Counted from the first letter of the stretch, positions 1 to 8,828 are shown. The stretch is 36,744 bases of DNA from Actinobacteria bacterium 13_1_20CM_4_69_9 (GCA_001920085.1 MNJC01000071.1:1-36744); one strand, 5' to 3'. The notes: generated by a model not told the origin, from the sequence alone. A program made the numbers and translations.

Positions 1-1574
1 TGGTGCGCGTCCGTGTTGACGGCGATCCTGACGCCCGCTTCGCCCGCCATGCGCGCGTGTGAGTCGCGCAGGTCCAGCCGGTTCGGCTGCGAGTTGATCT
101 CGAGGAACGTGCGCGTCTCGAGCGCCTTCTCGACGACGCGCTCGATGCTCACGTCGGCGGGGTTGCGGATGTTGATCTTGCGCGCGGTCAGGTGGCCGAT
201 CATGTCCACGTGCGGGTTGTCCATTGCCACCAGCACGCGTTCGGTCGGATTGCGGTCGAACGCGGCGTGCAGCGAGGCGATCACCCAGTCACGCTCGGCA
301 AGCACCTCGTCGGGCAGTGACAGCGAGCCGTCGATGCGGATGTTGACCTCGACGCCCTTGAGCAGCCTGAACGGCTTCAAGCGCTCGTTGAGCGCATCGA
401 TCTCCAGGTTCTGCTCGGCGAGCGTGCCGCGAGGATGGTCGGTGATCGCGAGGTACGCGTAGCCTCGCTCACGCGCGGCGAGCGCCATCTGCTCGAGCGA
501 GTCACGACCGTCGGAGTACGTCGTGTGAGAGTGCAGGTCGCCCTTGATGTCTCCGAGCTTCACGAGCGCCGGCAGATCCCCGCGCCGCGCCGCGTCGAGC
601 TCGCCCGCGTTCTCGCGCAGCTCCGGCGGGATGAACTGGTAGCCGAGCCGCTCGTACACGTCGGCTTCAGCGGCGTACGTCAGCTCGTCGCCGCTCTCGA
701 CGACGGTGATCGAGTACTCGGACACCGACAGGCCGTCCTTCACTGCCCGCTCGCGCAGTGCGAGGTTGTGATGCTTCGAGCCGGTGAAGTGCTGCAGGAG
801 ATTGCCGTACGACTCGGGCGGAACCACTCGCAGGTCGAAGCGCAGGCCCTCGTTCGAAAGGACCGTCGCCTTCGTCGGCCCCTTCGCGACGACCTCGATC
901 ACCCACCTCAGCTTCGTGAAGTAGTCGACGAGCGCGGCGGGATCCTTGGCCGTCGCGATGATGTCGAGATCGCGGAACGTCTCCTTGCGCCGGCGGGCGC
1001 TGCCCGCTTCGGAGACCTCCACCGCGGCCGGATGGTCGCGCAGCACCGACACGACAGCGAGCAGCGCGCCGAGACCGTCGCCGAGCAGGCGGCGGTCCGA
1101 AGGCGCCTGCTGCTTCTCCGCGAGCGCCTTGAGGATGCGCTCCTCGGTCTTGGCGCCGAGGCCCGTGAGCGTCCGGAGCTGCTCCTGCTCCGCGGCGTGC
1201 TTGAGCTCCTCGACGGTCGTCACGCCGAGCTCCTTCCAGATCCTCGCCGCAGTCTTCGGGCCGAGCCCCGGCAGCCGCATGAAGGAGACGACTTCCGCCG
1301 GGATGATCTGCTTCCGCTTCGTCAGCGCGTGCATCTCGCCGTCCTCGACGACCTGCACGATCTTCTCCTCGATCGTCTTGCCGATGCCCTGCAGGTCCTT
1401 GGCGCGACCGTTGAGCGCGAGCTCGGCCACGCTGCCGGCGGTCTCGCGGATACGCGTCGCCGCCTTGCGGTACGCGAGCACGCGGAACGAGGCTTCGCCT
1501 TCGATCTCCAGCAGGTCGGCGAGAAGGTCGAGCTGGTCCGCCACGTCGACGTTGCGGGGCAGCGCTCGAGCCAT
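1..1574 (-). CDS. polX: DNA polymerase/3'-5' exonuclease PolX (Pol beta-like + HhH + PHP domain), C-terminus cut by window edge
   Basis: Minus-strand translation from ATG at 1574: MARALPRNVDVADQLDLLADLLEIEGEASFRVLAYRKAATRIRETAGSVAEL...LPGLGPKTAARIWKELGV...GSARRRKETFRDLDII...GDLHSHTTYSDGRDSLEQMALAARERGYAYLAITDH; typical PolX plus PHP motifs. Open to window start. Confidence 0.93.
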   Translation of the reverse strand, partial: MARALPRNVDVADQLDLLADLLEIEGEASFRVLAYRKAATRIRETAGSVAELALNGRAKDLQGIGKTIEEKIVQVVEDGEMHALTKRKQIIPAEVVSFMRLPGLGPKTAARIWKELGVTTVEELKHAAEQEQLRTLTGLGAKTEERILKALAEKQQAPSDRRLLGDGLGALLAVVSVLRDHPAAVEVSEAGSARRRKETFRDLDIIATAKDPAALVDYFTKLRWVIEVVAKGPTKATVLSNEGLRFDLRVVPPESYGNLLQHFTGSKHHNLALRERAVKDGLSVSEYSITVVESGDELTYAAEADVYERLGYQFIPPELRENAGELDAARRGDLPALVKLGDIKGDLHSHTTYSDGRDSLEQMALAARERGYAYLAITDHPRGTLAEQNLEIDALNERLKPFRLLKGVEVNIRIDGSLSLPDEVLAERDWVIASLHAAFDRNPTERVLVAMDNPHVDMIGHLTARKINIRNPADVSIERVVEKALETRTFLEINSQPNRLDLRDSHARMAGEAGVRIAVNTDAH

Positions 1575-1591
1575 GCGTTGAATATACGTCC
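1575..1591. promoter_or_regulatory. Compact bidirectional promoter between polX (-) and glycosyltransferase (+) with overlapping -10 elements
   Basis: 17-bp spacer gcgttgaatatacgtcc: minus-strand TATATT-N6-ATG and plus-strand GAATAT-N6-GTG overlap on the same bases (1580-1586). Confidence 0.6.
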
Positions 1592-2302
1592 GTGCCTGCC
1601 GCCGTCGTCTGTCTCCCGACGTACAACGAGCGCGAGAACCTCGAGGCGATGCTGCGCGCGCTCGGCGACAAAGGCGCGCGCGTGCTCGTGATCGACGACA
1701 GCTCACCGGACGGCACCGGCGAGCTCGCCGACTGCCTCGCCGAGGAGCTCGACTACGTCAGCGTGCTGCACCGCCCCAGCAAGGAGGGACTGGGGCCGGC
1801 GTACCTCGCCGGCTTCCGCCGAGCACTCGGCGACGGCGCCGAGCTCGTTCTCGAGATGGACTGCGACTTCTCGCACGACCCGAACGACGTGCCGCGGCTG
1901 ATCGCAGCTGCCGGCGACGCCGACGTCGTGCTCGGCTCGCGCTACGTCGCCGGCGGCGGCGTCAAGAACTGGGGCCTGCTGCGCCGATTCATCTCCGCCG
2001 GCGGCTCGTGGTATGCGCGCGTGCTGCTGCAAGCGCACGTACGCGACCTGACGGGCGGCTTCAAGTGCTATCGCCGTGCGGTCCTCGAATCGATCGACCT
2101 CGACGCGATTCACTCGAAGGGCTACGCCTTCCAGATCGAGACGACCTACCGCGCCCTGCGCGCTGGCTTCCGCGTAGTGGAGGTGCCGATCACGTTCGCG
2201 GACCGCGAGGCGGGCGGCTCGAAGATGTCGCGCGCAATCGTCGCGGAGGCGATCTGGAAGGTGCCCGCGTTGCGGCTCGCGGCGATCACAGGTCGTCTGT
2301 AG
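1592..2302 (+). CDS. Family 2 glycosyltransferase, polyprenol-phosphate mannosyltransferase-like
   Basis: ORF MPAAVVCLPTYNERENLEAMLRAL...VLVIDDSSPDGTGELAD...LEMDCDFSHDPNDVPRLI...DVVLGSRYVAGGGVKNW...DLTGGFKCYRR; GT2/DPM1 motifs. Confidence 0.92.
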   Translation: MPAAVVCLPTYNERENLEAMLRALGDKGARVLVIDDSSPDGTGELADCLAEELDYVSVLHRPSKEGLGPAYLAGFRRALGDGAELVLEMDCDFSHDPNDVPRLIAAAGDADVVLGSRYVAGGGVKNWGLLRRFISAGGSWYARVLLQAHVRDLTGGFKCYRRAVLESIDLDAIHSKGYAFQIETTYRALRAGFRVVEVPITFADREAGGSKMSRAIVAEAIWKVPALRLAAITGRL

Positions 2303-2319
2303 CGCGCTACCCTGGCGTC

Positions 2320-2643
2320 GTGTTCGAGGTGACCGACGAGACGTTCGAGCGCGACGTGCTCGAGTGCGACGTGCCGGTCGTCCTCGACTTCTGGGCGCCG
2401 TGGTGCGGGCCGTGTCGCGCGGTCGAGCCGATCCTGCAGCAGCTGGAAGCGGAGACACACGGCAAGGTCGAGTTCGCGAAGCTGAACATCGACGAGAACC
2501 CGCTGACGGCCGCGCGGTACGACGTCCTCTCGATCCCCACGGCGATCCTGTTCGACGGCGGCGAGGCGAGGGCGACGGTGATCGGCGCCCGGCCGCGCTC
2601 GCATTACGAGCACGCGCTAGCGGAAGTGCTCCCAGCCGCCTAG
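2320..2643 (+). CDS. trxA: Thioredoxin
   Basis: GTG start; VFEVTDETFERDVLECDVPVVLDFWAPWCGPCRAVEPILQQL...LNIDENPLTAARYDVLSIPTAILFDGGE; WCGPC active site. Confidence 0.95.
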   Translation: MFEVTDETFERDVLECDVPVVLDFWAPWCGPCRAVEPILQQLEAETHGKVEFAKLNIDENPLTAARYDVLSIPTAILFDGGEARATVIGARPRSHYEHALAEVLPAA

Positions 2644-3432
2644 CTCGTACGGCTCGCCGTCGAGCGTCAGAGCGACTCCCTCTCCCTCCTCGCAGCGGCC
2701 GATCTCGGTGAAGCGCGTCGGCCCCGGAACCGCCGCGAGCAGCTCGTAGTCCTCGCCGAAGCCGACATCGTCCAGCTCGGCGCCGACTGCGATCGGGACG
2801 CGCTCGAGCTCGACGGCGAGCCGGCAGCCCGAGCGCGCTGCGACGTGCGCGGCGTCGACGGCGAGCCCGTCGGACAGGTCGAGCAGCGCGTGCGCGTTCC
2901 GGGCGAGTTCCTTGCCCTCCCCGAGCCGCAGCGGCGGGCGCACGAACGCCTGGCGGCGGAACGCCGCCCCGGCGGCGCCGAGCGGGCCGGTGACGACCAG
3001 CGTGTCCCCCGGCTTCGCGCCGGCGCGTCCGGGCACGCGTGTGGAGCGTCCGACGGCGCTCACGCTGAGAAGGAGCTGCTCGGCCCTCGTCGTGTCGCCC
3101 CCGAGCACGGCGACATCCGTCTCCGCCATGCCGGCGTAGAGCTCGAGCACGTCCTCGACGTTCGTGTCGCCGGGAGCGGCGAGCGTGACGATCAACCCCT
3201 CGGGGTCGGCGCCTGAGGCCGCGAGATCGCTCAGGTTCACGGCCGCCGCCCGCCAGCCGAGGTCACGCCAGGAGATCCAGTCGAGGCGGAAGTGCACGCC
3301 TTCGACCAGCGCGTCCTGCGTGACGACGACGCCGCCGGCGAGCGCCGCGGCGTCGTGCTCGATGTGCTGCGCGAGCCCGCGCCGCTCGAGCTCGGCCAGA
3401 AGCCCCAGCTCGCCGAGCTCAGAGAGCCGCAT
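2617..3432 (-). CDS. thiL: Thiamine-monophosphate kinase
   Basis: ORF MRLSELGELGLLAELERRG...VVTQDALVEGVHFRLDWISWRDLGWRAAAVNLSDLAASGADPEGLIVTLA...VLGGDTTRAE...LDLSDGLAVDAAH; ThiL motifs. Confidence 0.93.
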   Translation of the reverse strand: MRLSELGELGLLAELERRGLAQHIEHDAAALAGGVVVTQDALVEGVHFRLDWISWRDLGWRAAAVNLSDLAASGADPEGLIVTLAAPGDTNVEDVLELYAGMAETDVAVLGGDTTRAEQLLLSVSAVGRSTRVPGRAGAKPGDTLVVTGPLGAAGAAFRRQAFVRPPLRLGEGKELARNAHALLDLSDGLAVDAAHVAARSGCRLAVELERVPIAVGAELDDVGFGEDYELLAAVPGPTRFTEIGRCEEGEGVALTLDGEPYELGGWEHFR

Positions 3433-3979
3433 CGATCGCCCGGCGCAGGGCCGCGGCGTCGCGCGCGGCTCGGATCACCGCCACGCCGGCGGCTCCGGCG
3501 CGGATGCAGTCGCCCGCGTTCAGCTGGTCGACGCCTCCTATGGCGACGACCGGTGTCGCCACCCCGGCGCAGATCTCCCCAAGGCCGTCGAGCCCGATCG
3601 CCGGATCCGCGTCGGGCTTCGACGGCGTCGACCAGACCGGCCCGGCCCCGATGTAGTCCGCACGCCCCTCGGCGGCCCGCGCCTCGTCGGGCGTCGATGC
3701 TGACAGCCCGAGCATCAAACCCTGGTCCCTCGCCGTCTCCGCGCCCTCGTCGTCGCGGCCGAGGTGAACGCCGTCGGCGCCGAGCATCAACGCGCCCTCG
3801 ACGTCGTCGTTGACGACGAACGGGACGCCGTGGCGCGCGCACAGGCTCCGCGTCGCCCGGCCGCGCTCCACGACGTCGACGCGCGGAACACCCTTCAGCC
3901 TCCACTGCACGACGGTCGCGCCGCCTTCGATCGCGATGCGCGCCGTCTCGAGATCGTCGACGAGGACGTGGAGCTTCAC
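3419..3979 (-). CDS. thiE: Thiamine-phosphate synthase
   Basis: MKLHVLVDDLETARIAIEGGATVVQWRLKG...FVVNDDVEGALMLGADGVHLGRDDEGAE...LMLGLSASTPDEARAAEGRADYIGAGPVWSTPSKPDADPAIGLDGL...VVAIGGVDQLNAG; GTGA overlap with thiM. Confidence 0.92.
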   Translation of the reverse strand: MKLHVLVDDLETARIAIEGGATVVQWRLKGVPRVDVVERGRATRSLCARHGVPFVVNDDVEGALMLGADGVHLGRDDEGAETARDQGLMLGLSASTPDEARAAEGRADYIGAGPVWSTPSKPDADPAIGLDGLGEICAGVATPVVAIGGVDQLNAGDCIRAGAAGVAVIRAARDAAALRRAIDAAL

Positions 3980-4770
3980 GAGATCCGCGCGCGGCCGTCG
4001 AGCGTCTCGGGGTCGAGCGCCGCGAGCGCGTCGTAGAGGTTGGCGTGAAAGGTGCCCGGCCCCTTCGCGTCGCGCGCTGCGTCCTCGGCCGCAACGCCGA
4101 AGGCCGCGAGCGCCTCGGCTGCCGCCTCGAGCGACTCGTCATGCTTCGCCGCGAGGAAGCAGCCGGTCACCGCGCTGGACATGCAACCGGTGCCGGTCAC
4201 CGTCGCCAGCAGCTCGTGCCCGTTGGCGACCGCGAGCACGCGCGTGCCGTCCGAGACATGGTCGACGACACCCGTGACGGAGGCGATCAGCGCGAGGCTC
4301 CGGGCCGCAGTCCGCGCGAGGTCGGCACCATCGCCGGCAGCGCCGATCGACTCGACCCCCCGCACTTCCGCGTCGGCGCCGACGAGCGTGGCGACCTCGC
4401 CCTGATTCCCGCGCAGGACCGTGACGCCGACCTCCGAGAGAATGCGCCGCGTCGTCTCGGTGCGATACCGCGTCGCGCCCGCGCCGACCGGATCGAGAAC
4501 GACGGGAATGCCGCCCGCGTTCGCCGCCTTGCCGGCGGCGATCATCGCGTCGACCCACCTTGGCGAAAGCGTGCCGATGTTGAGCACCAGCGCACCCGCG
4601 AGCCCGACCATCTCCTCGACCTCTTCCAGGGCGTGCGCCATCACCGGCAGCGCGCCCAGCGCGAGCGTCGCATTCGCGGTCTCGTTCATGACGACGTAAT
4701 TCGTGATCTGATGGACGAGCGGCTTGCGGTCTCGCAGCACCCGCAGCGTCCGGCCGGGCGAGACGCTCAC
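3976..4770 (-). CDS. thiM: Hydroxyethylthiazole kinase
   Basis: LRDRKPLVHQITNYVVMNETANATLALGALPVMAHALEEVEEM...LDPVGAGATRYRTETTRRIL...LRGNQGEVATLVG...ATVTGTGCMSSAVTGCFLA; ThiM motifs. Confidence 0.95.
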   Translation of the reverse strand: MSVSPGRTLRVLRDRKPLVHQITNYVVMNETANATLALGALPVMAHALEEVEEMVGLAGALVLNIGTLSPRWVDAMIAAGKAANAGGIPVVLDPVGAGATRYRTETTRRILSEVGVTVLRGNQGEVATLVGADAEVRGVESIGAAGDGADLARTAARSLALIASVTGVVDHVSDGTRVLAVANGHELLATVTGTGCMSSAVTGCFLAAKHDESLEAAAEALAAFGVAAEDAARDAKGPGTFHANLYDALAALDPETLDGRARIS

Positions 4771-5570
4771 GCAGTCAGACCCAGCACGTCGACAGGCCCT
4801 TCACCCGCGCCGAGCTCGACGAGCCCCAGGCGCACAGCATCGCTCGCCGCGCGCGCGGCCTCCCGGGCGGCCATGTCCAGGGACTGTCCCGAAGCCAGGG
4901 CCCCTGCGAGCGTGGCCGAATGGGTGCAGCCCGCCCCGTGAGTCGCGGGAACCGCGTAGCGCACGACGGGAATCTCGATGTGACGCTCCCCGTCGAAGAG
5001 ATGGTCGATCGGGTCGGCGCCGTGGCCGCCGGTGACGATCACAGCCGCCGCGCCGAGCTCGTGGATCCGCTCTGCGAGGTCGCGACGCGACGCGGACATC
5101 CCGGCGAGGGCCTCGGCCTCGTTCAGGTTCGGTGTCACGACCGTCGCCAACGGAAACAGGCGCGACACCAACGTCTCGACCGCGTCGTCCTGCAGTAGCC
5201 GAGCACCGGAGCTCGCGAGCATCACCGGGTCGACGACAAGTGGAACGCGGTGCTGCTCGAGAAAGTCGGCGACCGTCTCGATCGACTCGCGCGAGAACAA
5301 CATCCCGGTCTTCGCGGCATCGACGCCGAGATCCGTGAACACCGCTTCTAGCTGCGCACGGATGAAGTCCGGCGTCGCCTCCTGCACGGCCGTCACCCCG
5401 ATCGTGTTCTGGGCCGTCAGCGCGACGATCGCGCTCATGCCGTAGCAACCGGCCGCGGCGAATGCCTTCAGGTCGGCCTGCACTCCTGCGCCGCCGCCCG
5501 AATCCGAGCCGGCGATCGTGAGACACCTTGGAACCAACTCTCTCCCTTCGCTCAACGCGGGGGAACCCAT
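4767..5570 (-). CDS. thiD: Hydroxymethylpyrimidine/phosphomethylpyrimidine kinase
   Basis: CLTIAGSDSGGGAGVQADLKAFAAAGCYGMSAIVALTAQNTIGVTAVQ...AAKTGMLFSRESIETVADFL...VVDPVMLASSGARLL...VVTPNLNEAEALAG...THGAGCTHSATLAGALASG. Start uncertain: ATG 5570 or TTG 5537 (the latter has AAGGGAG upstream). Confidence 0.94.
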   Translation of the reverse strand: MGSPALSEGRELVPRCLTIAGSDSGGGAGVQADLKAFAAAGCYGMSAIVALTAQNTIGVTAVQEATPDFIRAQLEAVFTDLGVDAAKTGMLFSRESIETVADFLEQHRVPLVVDPVMLASSGARLLQDDAVETLVSRLFPLATVVTPNLNEAEALAGMSASRRDLAERIHELGAAAVIVTGGHGADPIDHLFDGERHIEIPVVRYAVPATHGAGCTHSATLAGALASGQSLDMAAREAARAASDAVRLGLVELGAGEGPVDVLGLTA

Positions 5571-5582
5571 CGTTCCCCCGCG
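5556..5582 (-). promoter_or_regulatory. 10-bp perfect stem-loop enclosing the thiD ATG (candidate riboswitch expression platform)
   Basis: Minus-strand CGCGGGGGAA-CGATGGG-TTCCCCCGCG; the ATG candidate start lies in the loop and purine-rich GGGGGAA is in the 5' arm. Confidence 0.6.
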
Positions 5583-5675
5583 CACCCCCTCCTTCTCGGC
5601 ACGCGACCCAATGCCGCAGCGAGCCTCCGGCGGGCGAAGCCCGCCTGCGGCGTCGATGCGTTACGACTCTCGAGC

Positions 5676-5756
5676 GTCTGCTCCTCCCTTCGCCGGTGCT
5701 AACCGGATCAGGTTCGACGGGTGTGATCTCAGCCCGTTGGGCACCCCGGTGAGCCA
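5676..5756 (-). promoter_or_regulatory. TPP (THI-element) riboswitch upstream of thiD
   Basis: Minus-strand GGCTCACCGGGGTGCCCAACGGGCTGAGATCACACCCGTCGAACCTGATCCGGTTAGCACCGGCGAAGGGAGGAGC carries the THI-box blocks GGGGTGC, CTGAGA, ACCCG, GAACCTGATC.GGTTA, ACCGGCGAAGGGA. Confidence 0.95.
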
Positions 5757-5773
5757 AGGGTACCGTGTCGCCG

Positions 5774-6166
5774 ATGGCCGACGTGAGAGAGCTCCGGCTC
5801 GTGTTGACCGTGCAGGACTTCGACGGCGCACTGAGCTTCTACCGCGACGCGCTGGGCCTCGACGTCGAGGCGGTATGGGCCAGCGAGGGGGGACACGTAA
5901 CGCTCCTCTCCGCCGGCCGCGCGACGCTCGAGCTCGTCGACGAGGCGCATGCGGCGGAGATCGATCGCCTTGAGGTCGGCCGACGCGTGGCCGGCCCGGT
6001 CCGCGTCGCCTTCCAGGTGCCGGACAGCGGCGCTCTGGCCGACACGCTCGAGGGGGCCGGAGCGACCCGCATTGCGGGGCCGGTGACGACCCCGTGGAAC
6101 GACCGCAACGTGCGCCTCGAGGCGCCGGACGGAACGCAGCTGACGCTGTTCACGCCCGTCGAGTGA
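5774..6166 (+). CDS. VOC/glyoxalase-bleomycin resistance family protein
   Basis: MADVRELRLVLTVQDFDGALSFYRDALGLDVEAVWASEGGHVTLLSAGRATLELVDEAHAAEID...ATRIAGPVTTPWNDRNVRLEAPDGTQLTLFTPVE. Confidence 0.88.
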   Translation: MADVRELRLVLTVQDFDGALSFYRDALGLDVEAVWASEGGHVTLLSAGRATLELVDEAHAAEIDRLEVGRRVAGPVRVAFQVPDSGALADTLEGAGATRIAGPVTTPWNDRNVRLEAPDGTQLTLFTPVE

Positions 6167-8409
6167 CGACCGCCGGCGCCGCCACCTGGGACGACCTGCT
6201 CGACGGCGAGGAACTCGCACACGTCGAGACGGTCCCGGCGACGGACGCACGCATCGCGCCGCTACCGGAGGACCTGCACCCGCGGCTCCGCGAGATCCTG
6301 CCGTTCGACGGCTTGTACGAGCATCAACGCGCTGCGTGGGACGCAGCGGCAAGCGGCGAGCACCTGATCCTCGCGACGGGGACGGCGTCCGGAAAATCCC
6401 TCGCGTTCAACCTGCCGGTGCTCGACGCGATCGCTCGCAACCCCAAGGACCGCGCGCTCTACCTTTACCCGACCAAGGCGCTCGCGCAGGACCAGGCACG
6501 GGCGCTCGGAGAGCTGCGAGCGCCGAACGTCCGCGCCGCGATCTACGACGGCGACACGCCCGGCGAGCGCCGCTCGCAGATCCGCCGCTGGGCGAACCTC
6601 ATCCTCACGAACCCCGACATGCTGCACGTCGGCGTGCTGCCGCACCACGACCGTTGGGCGGACGTCCTGCACAACCTGCGCTACATCGTCGTCGACGAGG
6701 CACACGTGTACCGAGGCGTGTTCGGCTCCCACGTCGGCAACGTGCTGCGGCGCCTGCGGAGGCTCGCCGGTGTGTACGGCGCCGAGCCGCAGTTGCTCTT
6801 CGCATCCGCGACGATCGCGAATCCCGGGGAGCTCGCCGCAGCGCTCGGCGGCGTCGACGCGACGGTCGTCGACCGCGACGCCGCGCCGCGAGCGGAGCGG
6901 ACGATCGCCCTGTGGAACCCGGAGCTGCTCGACGCCGAGCTCGGACTGCGCGCGAGCCCCCTCGGCGAGGCATCGCGACTGATGGCAGCCCTCACGACGC
7001 GCGGCCTCCGCACGATCTGCTTTGCCAAGAGCCGCAAGGCGGCCGAGCTGATCCACAAGTTCACCGTCGACCGGGTCGACAGCGCGACGGGAAAGCGGCT
7101 CGCACCGTACCGCGCCGGGTATACGCCGATTCAGCGACGCGAGATCGAGCGGCGGCTGGTCGAGGGCGAGCTGCTCGGCGTCTCGGCAACGGATGCGCTC
7201 GAGCTCGGCATCGACATCGGTCTGCTCGACTGCGCCATCTCCGTCGGCTTTCCGGGAACCGTCGCGTCCCTACGTCAGCAATGGGGACGCGCAGGTCGTC
7301 GCGGGCACGGCCTCGCGGTACTGATCGCGAGCGAGGACGCTCTCGACCAGTACTTCATGCGCGAGCCGGCGATGCTCCTCGAGCGCCGCGTCGAGGCCGC
7401 GATCCTCGACCATGCGAACCCGCGCGTCCTCGACGGCCACGTGCGCGCGGCGGCGTTCGAGGCACCCGTCGACGACGCCGACCGAGCGACGCTCGGCGAC
7501 GAGGCGCTCGAGCGCGCGGCCCTGCTCCCCGACCTGAAGCACACGAAGAGCGGCTACGTCTGGGCGGGTCGCGACTATCCCGCCGGGCGGTTCGGCCTGC
7601 GTTCGACGACGCCCGACACGTTCACGGTCGTGGAGGCGCAGAGCGGGACGGTGCTCGGGCTCGTCGAGCGCGAGCGCGCCTACTCGACAGTGCACGAGGG
7701 CGCGATCTACCTCCATCTCGGCGAGAGCTACCTCGTGCGCGAGCTCGACCTGCAGGCGCGCACCGCCGTCGTCACTCCGTACAGCGGCGACTACTACACG
7801 CAGGCGAAGAAGGACACGAACACGGCGATCGAGGAGACACTGCGCACGGAGCGACGCTGCGGCCTCGACCTCTCGTTCGGACGCATCTCCGTTACCGAGC
7901 AGGTGGTCGCCTACCAGAAGAAGTCGGTCCGCGACCAGTCGACGCTCGAAACGGTCGACCTCGACCTGCCGGAGACGAGCTTCGAGACGGAGGCGATCTG
8001 GTATCTGCCCGAGCGGGCGCAGCTCGACGGGCTCGAGAAAATGCCGACGCTGCTCGGGACGCTGCACGCGGCGGAGCATTCGATGATCGCGTTGCTGCCG
8101 CTCTGGGCGATGTGCGACCGCTGGGACATCGGCGGCCTCTCGACGAACGTCCACTTCCAGACGAACCGGCCGACGGTGTTCATCTACGACGGGCACGCCG
8201 GCGGCGTCGGGATCACCGAGCGCGGCTTCAACGCCTTCGAGGGGTGGGTCTCGGATACGGCGCGGATGCTCGAAGGCTGTCCGTGCAACGACGGGTGCCC
8301 GTCGTGCGTGCAGAGCCCGAAGTGCGGCAACCTGAACGAGATGCTCGACAAAGGCGGGGCGCTGACCCTTTTGCGTCGGCTGGTGGCGGCATCGACATCC
8401 GCGACCTGA
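6163..8409 (+). CDS. DEAD/DEAH-box helicase with DUF1998-type C-terminus (YprA/MrfA-like)
   Basis: GTGA overlap start; LYEHQRAAWDAAASGEHLILATGTASGKSLAFNLPVL...YLYPTKALAQDQ...VVDEAHVYRGVFGSHVGNVLRRLRR...LFASATIANPGE...GRAGRRG...YDGHAGGVGITERGF...CPCNDGCPSCVQSPKCGNLNEMLDKGGA (Cys cluster). Confidence 0.92.
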   Translation: MTTAGAATWDDLLDGEELAHVETVPATDARIAPLPEDLHPRLREILPFDGLYEHQRAAWDAAASGEHLILATGTASGKSLAFNLPVLDAIARNPKDRALYLYPTKALAQDQARALGELRAPNVRAAIYDGDTPGERRSQIRRWANLILTNPDMLHVGVLPHHDRWADVLHNLRYIVVDEAHVYRGVFGSHVGNVLRRLRRLAGVYGAEPQLLFASATIANPGELAAALGGVDATVVDRDAAPRAERTIALWNPELLDAELGLRASPLGEASRLMAALTTRGLRTICFAKSRKAAELIHKFTVDRVDSATGKRLAPYRAGYTPIQRREIERRLVEGELLGVSATDALELGIDIGLLDCAISVGFPGTVASLRQQWGRAGRRGHGLAVLIASEDALDQYFMREPAMLLERRVEAAILDHANPRVLDGHVRAAAFEAPVDDADRATLGDEALERAALLPDLKHTKSGYVWAGRDYPAGRFGLRSTTPDTFTVVEAQSGTVLGLVERERAYSTVHEGAIYLHLGESYLVRELDLQARTAVVTPYSGDYYTQAKKDTNTAIEETLRTERRCGLDLSFGRISVTEQVVAYQKKSVRDQSTLETVDLDLPETSFETEAIWYLPERAQLDGLEKMPTLLGTLHAAEHSMIALLPLWAMCDRWDIGGLSTNVHFQTNRPTVFIYDGHAGGVGITERGFNAFEGWVSDTARMLEGCPCNDGCPSCVQSPKCGNLNEMLDKGGALTLLRRLVAASTSAT

Positions 8410-8828
8410 GGGACGCCGAAGTCGACCGGATCGGCGACCGGCTGCCGCTCTCCCGGTTCCCGGGTCACCAGACCTACCTGGTCGCGTGGGACGGCGACGA
8501 GCCGGTCGCGCAGGCGCACATCGCCTGGGTGCGCACGATGCTCGGCGTGCCGGAGGCCCAGGACGTCTTCGTTCGGGAGGAGCGCCGGCGCGAAGGCATC
8601 GGCGAAGCGGTGATGCTGGCGGTGGAGCGCGCCGTCACCGGCCGCGGCCACCGGCAGGTCAGCTTGAGCTACGGGATCGCGAACACGGCCGCGCGGAGGT
8701 TCTACAAACGCCTTGGCTACCGCCACGCCGGCATCGAGCCGCAGCGCGTTCAGGGCACGATCATCGTGCGCAGCGGCCCGCTCGAGGTAGACGACACGCT
8801 GATCTATCTCGTCAAGGACCTCGCGTGA
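8406..8828 (+). CDS. GNAT-family N-acetyltransferase (no ATG/GTG/TTG start upstream of core; candidate CTG start)
   Basis: Frame encodes ..RDAEVDRIGDRLPLSRFPGHQTYLVAWDGDEPVAQAHIAW...VFVREERRREGIGEAVMLAVERAVTGRGHRQVSLSYGIANTAARRFYKRLGYRHAGIE; CTG at 8406 overlaps the helicase TGA as CTGA. Confidence 0.75.
   Translation: MRDAEVDRIGDRLPLSRFPGHQTYLVAWDGDEPVAQAHIAWVRTMLGVPEAQDVFVREERRREGIGEAVMLAVERAVTGRGHRQVSLSYGIANTAARRFYKRLGYRHAGIEPQRVQGTIIVRSGPLEVDDTLIYLVKDLA

Noticed and set aside
435-1691. Long plus-strand ORF (418 aa) and overlapping 667..1716 minus ORF
   Set aside because: Arg/Leu-rich antisense or out-of-frame readings of polX, a normal artefact of high-GC DNA; the PolX frame has clear family motifs.
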